Source of the DNA: an uncultured Erysipelotrichaceae bacterium
Lineage (GTDB): Bacteria; Bacillota_I; Bacilli_A; Erysipelotrichales; Erysipelotrichaceae
Length of the DNA: 8,112 nucleotides
Assembly (NCBI GenBank): GCA_934692455.1
Contig: CAKUTY010000059.1
Coordinates: 1-8,112 of the forward strand
Reading direction: 5' to 3'
Each line of letters begins with the position of its first letter. The first letter of the stretch is position 1. A model generated the notes under the pieces. That model was not told the DNA's origin. It did no database searches and was given only the letters and a program-made list of their open reading frames with translations. Below, in pieces: positions 5,879 through 8,112 of this stretch. Both the position numbers and the translations under genes were made by a program.

Positions 5879-5909
5879 TAAGAAAAGCCAAGCCTTATAA
5901 ACTTGACTT
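5879..5909 (-). terminator. Probable terminator overlapping the end of tktC
   Basis: On the minus strand AAGTCAAG (5909-5902) can pair with CTTGGCTT (5892-5885), 8 bp with one G-U pair, around a 9-base loop that includes the transketolase stop codon. TTCTTA follows the stem, whose own 3' end is TT. The T-run is short, so strength is uncertain, but it would separate the transketolase operon from the SDR gene. Confidence 0.5.
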
Positions 5910-6857
5910 CATTTCTAATACTGCCTCCTTAATATCATCATAAGAAACACCAAAGGTCTTCTTCAGATAAGCCAAGTCACCTACTTCACCAAAACGGTCT
6001 TTTGCGCCTAATCTTTTTAAGATACATGGACAGTTTTCACATAACACTTCACTTACCGCACTTCCTAAACCACCAATGATATTATGATTTTCAACAGTGA
6101 TGATAGCTTTTGTTTCTTTGGCAGCCTTAATGATTGCTTCCTTGTCGATTGGTTTGATTGTAAACATATCAAGTACTCTTACCGAAATTCCTTCCTTATA
6201 TAAATCATCAGAAACTCTAATCGCATCACCTACCGCAAAGCCATTGGCAATTATGGTTATATCTTTCCCTTCTCTTACTAGATTAGCCTTACCAATTTCA
6301 ATAGTTGAATCATCCTCATATATCTTATCTACTTTCTTACGAGACAAACGCATATAGTAAACGCCATATAAATCTTTTGTCTTTATTAAACAATCTTTAA
6401 GCATGGTTGAATCACTTGGATCGATAATAGTTACATTAGGTATACTTCTTAATGCGCCAATATCTTCTAAGGCAAAATGAGTCCCACCATTACTTGTAGC
6501 TGTCATACCAGGATCAGAACCAATTAAACGAACATTCAATTTTGCGTAGGCACAAGACATAAATACCTGGTCCATCGCTCTTCTTGTGATAAATGGGGCA
6601 AAAGTATGAGCATAAGGAATCAAGCCAACACTAGACATGCCAGCTGCTACACCGATCATATTAGCTTCTTGAATGCCACAATCTATCGTTTGTTCAGGAA
6701 ACTTCTTTGAGAAAGGAACAATCTTAATAGAATTCATAATATCGCCATCAAGATAAATGACTTTCTTATCATTTTCAGCCAATTTCATCATAGTATCCGC
6801 AAAAACTTCGCGCATTTCTCTTGTTTCGGTTTCAATATTTTTACAAACTTTATACAT
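5895..6857 (-). CDS. Transketolase C-terminal subunit (split transketolase)
   Basis: The 320-residue protein corresponds to the pyrimidine-binding and C-terminal domains of transketolase. The essential Glu that activates thiamine diphosphate is Glu64 in DCGIQEANMIG. Substrate-loop residues GGTHFALEDIGALR lie at 124-137, and the C-terminal domain begins around residue 195. It works only as a complex with the N-terminal subunit encoded immediately upstream, moving two-carbon ketol units between sugars. The ATG at 6857 has AAGGAG 7 bases upstream. The first 8 bases overlap the end of the partner gene, so the two are translationally coupled and should be made in equal amounts. A later Met at residue 15 is possible but has no comparable Shine-Dalgarno. 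Its place in a catabolic locus hints at a dedicated rather than housekeeping transketolase. Confidence 0.92.
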   Translation of the reverse strand: MYKVCKNIETETREMREVFADTMMKLAENDKKVIYLDGDIMNSIKIVPFSKKFPEQTIDCGIQEANMIGVAAGMSSVGLIPYAHTFAPFITRRAMDQVFMSCAYAKLNVRLIGSDPGMTATSNGGTHFALEDIGALRSIPNVTIIDPSDSTMLKDCLIKTKDLYGVYYMRLSRKKVDKIYEDDSTIEIGKANLVREGKDITIIANGFAVGDAIRVSDDLYKEGISVRVLDMFTIKPIDKEAIIKAAKETKAIITVENHNIIGGLGSAVSEVLCENCPCILKRLGAKDRFGEVGDLAYLKKTFGVSYDDIKEAVLEMKSSL

Positions 6858-7680
6858 TTTCAGACTCCTTAATGATTAAATCTAATTTAGCTATTGCCTC
6901 TTTATATTGTTCATCCGTAAATGTCATATGGTGATTATAGAAAACATCTTCAGCAAAGCTACAATCCTTACCCTTGATAGTATTAAGCACAATCATCGAA
7001 GGCTTATCTTTTTGATTTTTGGCATTATTAATACTGTTAATAATTTCTTCGTGATTGTGACCATCTACTTCTTGAGCATACCAGCCAAAATCTTCAAATT
7101 TTACTCTTAAATCACCAACATCACAAATATCCTTAGTATAACCATCCAGTTGTTTCTTATTTACATCCACAAAGGCAATCACATTATTTAATTTCCTTGT
7201 CCCCGCAAACAAGGCACCTTCCCATACTTGCCCTTCTTGACATTCGCCATCACCCAAAATGATATAAGTATAGGCTGGACTATTTAAATATCTTAGACCC
7301 CAGGCAATACCCAAGCCAGTTGACATGCCCTGACCTAGAGAACCAGTAGTCATATCTATGCCAGGAACCTTATTCATATCGCAGTGGCTTGGAAGCTTTG
7401 TTCCTGCCTTATTAATCGTCTTCAACCATTCATAAGGGAAATAGCCCTTTAAAGCTAAGGCACCATAAACACCATAACCACAGTGCCCCTTAGAAACAAC
7501 CAAACGATCACGGTCTTCCATCTTAGGATTTTTAGGATCAATATGCATTACACCGCCATACAGCACTGCCAACAAGTCAGCCATTGACATTGAACCACCA
7601 ACATGTCCTGCATGAGCATAAGACATGCCTAATAAAATTGTCTTTCTTATTTCTGCTGCTAATTTCTTATAATTTTCCAT
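6850..7680 (-). CDS. Transketolase N-terminal subunit (split transketolase)
   Basis: At 276 residues it corresponds to the thiamine-diphosphate (PP) domain of transketolase. Motifs in order are GHVGGS at 25-30 with active-site His26, SKGH at 63-66, TGSLGQG at about 112-118, and the cofactor and metal motif starting GDGECQEGQ at 143 and ending with Asn174 in DVNK. The family usually shows GHPGGS or GHIGGS; Val at that position is a mild change. Start at 7680 is two bases after the stop of the upstream dehydrogenase and has no clear Shine-Dalgarno, so translation probably depends on ribosomes finishing that gene. It pairs with the overlapping C-terminal gene to form an active enzyme. Split transketolases are common in anaerobic Bacillota and occur both in pentose metabolism and in special sugar pathways. 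Confidence 0.92.
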   Translation of the reverse strand: MENYKKLAAEIRKTILLGMSYAHAGHVGGSMSMADLLAVLYGGVMHIDPKNPKMEDRDRLVVSKGHCGYGVYGALALKGYFPYEWLKTINKAGTKLPSHCDMNKVPGIDMTTGSLGQGMSTGLGIAWGLRYLNSPAYTYIILGDGECQEGQVWEGALFAGTRKLNNVIAFVDVNKKQLDGYTKDICDVGDLRVKFEDFGWYAQEVDGHNHEEIINSINNAKNQKDKPSMIVLNTIKGKDCSFAEDVFYNHHMTFTDEQYKEAIAKLDLIIKESENV

Positions 7681-7682
7681 AA

Positions 7683-8112
7683 TTATTTATCAAACACACT
7701 TTCATAGATTTCTAACATTTCATCTTCACTTAACGAAGTATAATTGTTTGCCAACAATCTTCCTTGATTTTGGACTACACTCTTAGCAAATACTGCTAAT
7801 TCTTCTTTCTTAACACCATAAATATTCAAAGGATTTCTTTTCAAGATTAAGTCTAATATTTTAAACATTTCATCAAGAGCACTACTTTCGTCACAACCTA
7901 GTACATCAGATAAGATAAGATACAAATCATTAATCTTTCCACTTGGATCTTTTTCACGATATTTCTTAAATACTGCCTCAAACATCAACATGTTAGCCTC
8001 CCCATGAGGAATATGATATGTACCACCTAGTGGATAACTTAGGGCATGTACAGCTCCACATCCTGCATTATTAAACGCAATACCTGCTAAATCTGATGCA
8101 TATAAGAAGTCC
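7683..8112 (-). CDS. Iron-dependent alcohol dehydrogenase, 4-hydroxybutyrate dehydrogenase-like, 5'-truncated by the window edge
   Basis: Only the C-terminal 142 residues are inside the window; the frame is open to the right edge. The visible part starts DFLYASDLAGIAFNNAG and continues GCGAVHALSYPLGG and IPHGEAN, the Fe-ADH signature region with two of the metal-binding histidines (VHALS and IPHGE). The tail with YGVKKEEL, QGRLLANNY and LSEDEMLEIY resembles anaerobic 4-hydroxybutyrate dehydrogenases of about 370 residues. About 230 residues, including the NAD-binding domain and the other two metal ligands, lie outside. Members reduce short semialdehydes or aldehydes with NADH. A Met-initiated reading at 7991 would be only 102 residues and would split the metal site, so it is not the true start. 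It is followed after two bases by the transketolase N-subunit, so the three genes form one operon. The precise aldehyde is unknown. Confidence 0.88.
   Translation of the reverse strand, partial: DFLYASDLAGIAFNNAGCGAVHALSYPLGGTYHIPHGEANMLMFEAVFKKYREKDPSGKINDLYLILSDVLGCDESSALDEMFKILDLILKRNPLNIYGVKKEELAVFAKSVVQNQGRLLANNYTSLSEDEMLEIYESVFDK

Noticed and set aside
7683..7991. Reading the Fe-ADH remnant as a complete 102-residue protein starting at 7991
   Set aside because: The same frame continues upstream to the window edge with the Fe-ADH metal-site motifs VHALSYPLGG and IPHGEAN, so the Met is internal.
5895..8112. Sulfosugar (sulfo-transketolase) pathway as an explanation for the split transketolase and Fe-ADH
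   Set aside because: No sulfoquinovosidase, sulfosugar isomerase of the DUF4867 type, sulfonate exporter or RpiB-like isomerase is visible, and a PTS with a class II aldolase does not belong to that pathway. Not excluded outside the window.

Overview
The window is AT-rich DNA with tightly packed genes and strong AAGGAG-type ribosome binding sites. It carries a separate-subunit fructose-family PTS and a transketolase split into two subunits. This fits a low-GC anaerobic Bacillota, probably a gut Erysipelotrichia- or Clostridia-like organism. That placement is by gene style and composition only. The whole window reads as one carbohydrate-catabolism locus. No rRNA, tRNA, CRISPR array, insertion sequence or phage gene was seen, and no gene-free stretch exceeds about 130 bases.

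Layout, left to right. (1) The 3'-truncated MFS permease gene (1-1072, minus) is open to the left edge. (2) A minus-strand operon, transcribed leftwards from about 4119, encodes PTS EIIA, EIIB, EIIC and a class II ketose-bisphosphate aldolase. It ends at a hairpin terminator at 1084-1103. (3) A 131-bp divergent control region (4075-4205) holds a near-consensus promoter for the PTS operon, a -10 box for the opposite gene, two copies of a 16-bp inverted-repeat operator and a cre-like palindrome. (4) A plus-strand IolB/KduI-family uronate isomerase gene (4206-4991) follows, with a bidirectional terminator after it. (5) A minus-strand SDR dehydrogenase of the gluconate 5-dehydrogenase/DhuD type has its own promoter and a third operator copy. 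(6) A minus-strand operon, entering from the right edge, encodes an iron-dependent alcohol dehydrogenase (only its C-terminal 142 residues visible) and the N- and C-terminal transketolase subunits. It ends in a probable terminator overlapping the last stop codon.

How they may work together (inference). The PTS would import and phosphorylate a sugar or sugar acid. The isomerase and SDR are the types that interconvert aldehyde/keto (deoxy)uronates and reduce a keto group. The aldolase and transketolase would split the carbon chain, and the Fe-dependent dehydrogenase would reduce a short (semi)aldehyde and recycle NADH. The shared operator ATACA-N6-TGTAT at three promoters argues that at least the PTS operon, the isomerase and the SDR belong to one regulon. 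No dedicated KDG kinase/aldolase, inositol kinase or regulator gene lies inside the window, so the substrate cannot be fixed from this sequence. The combination of parts matches no single textbook pathway that I recognise.
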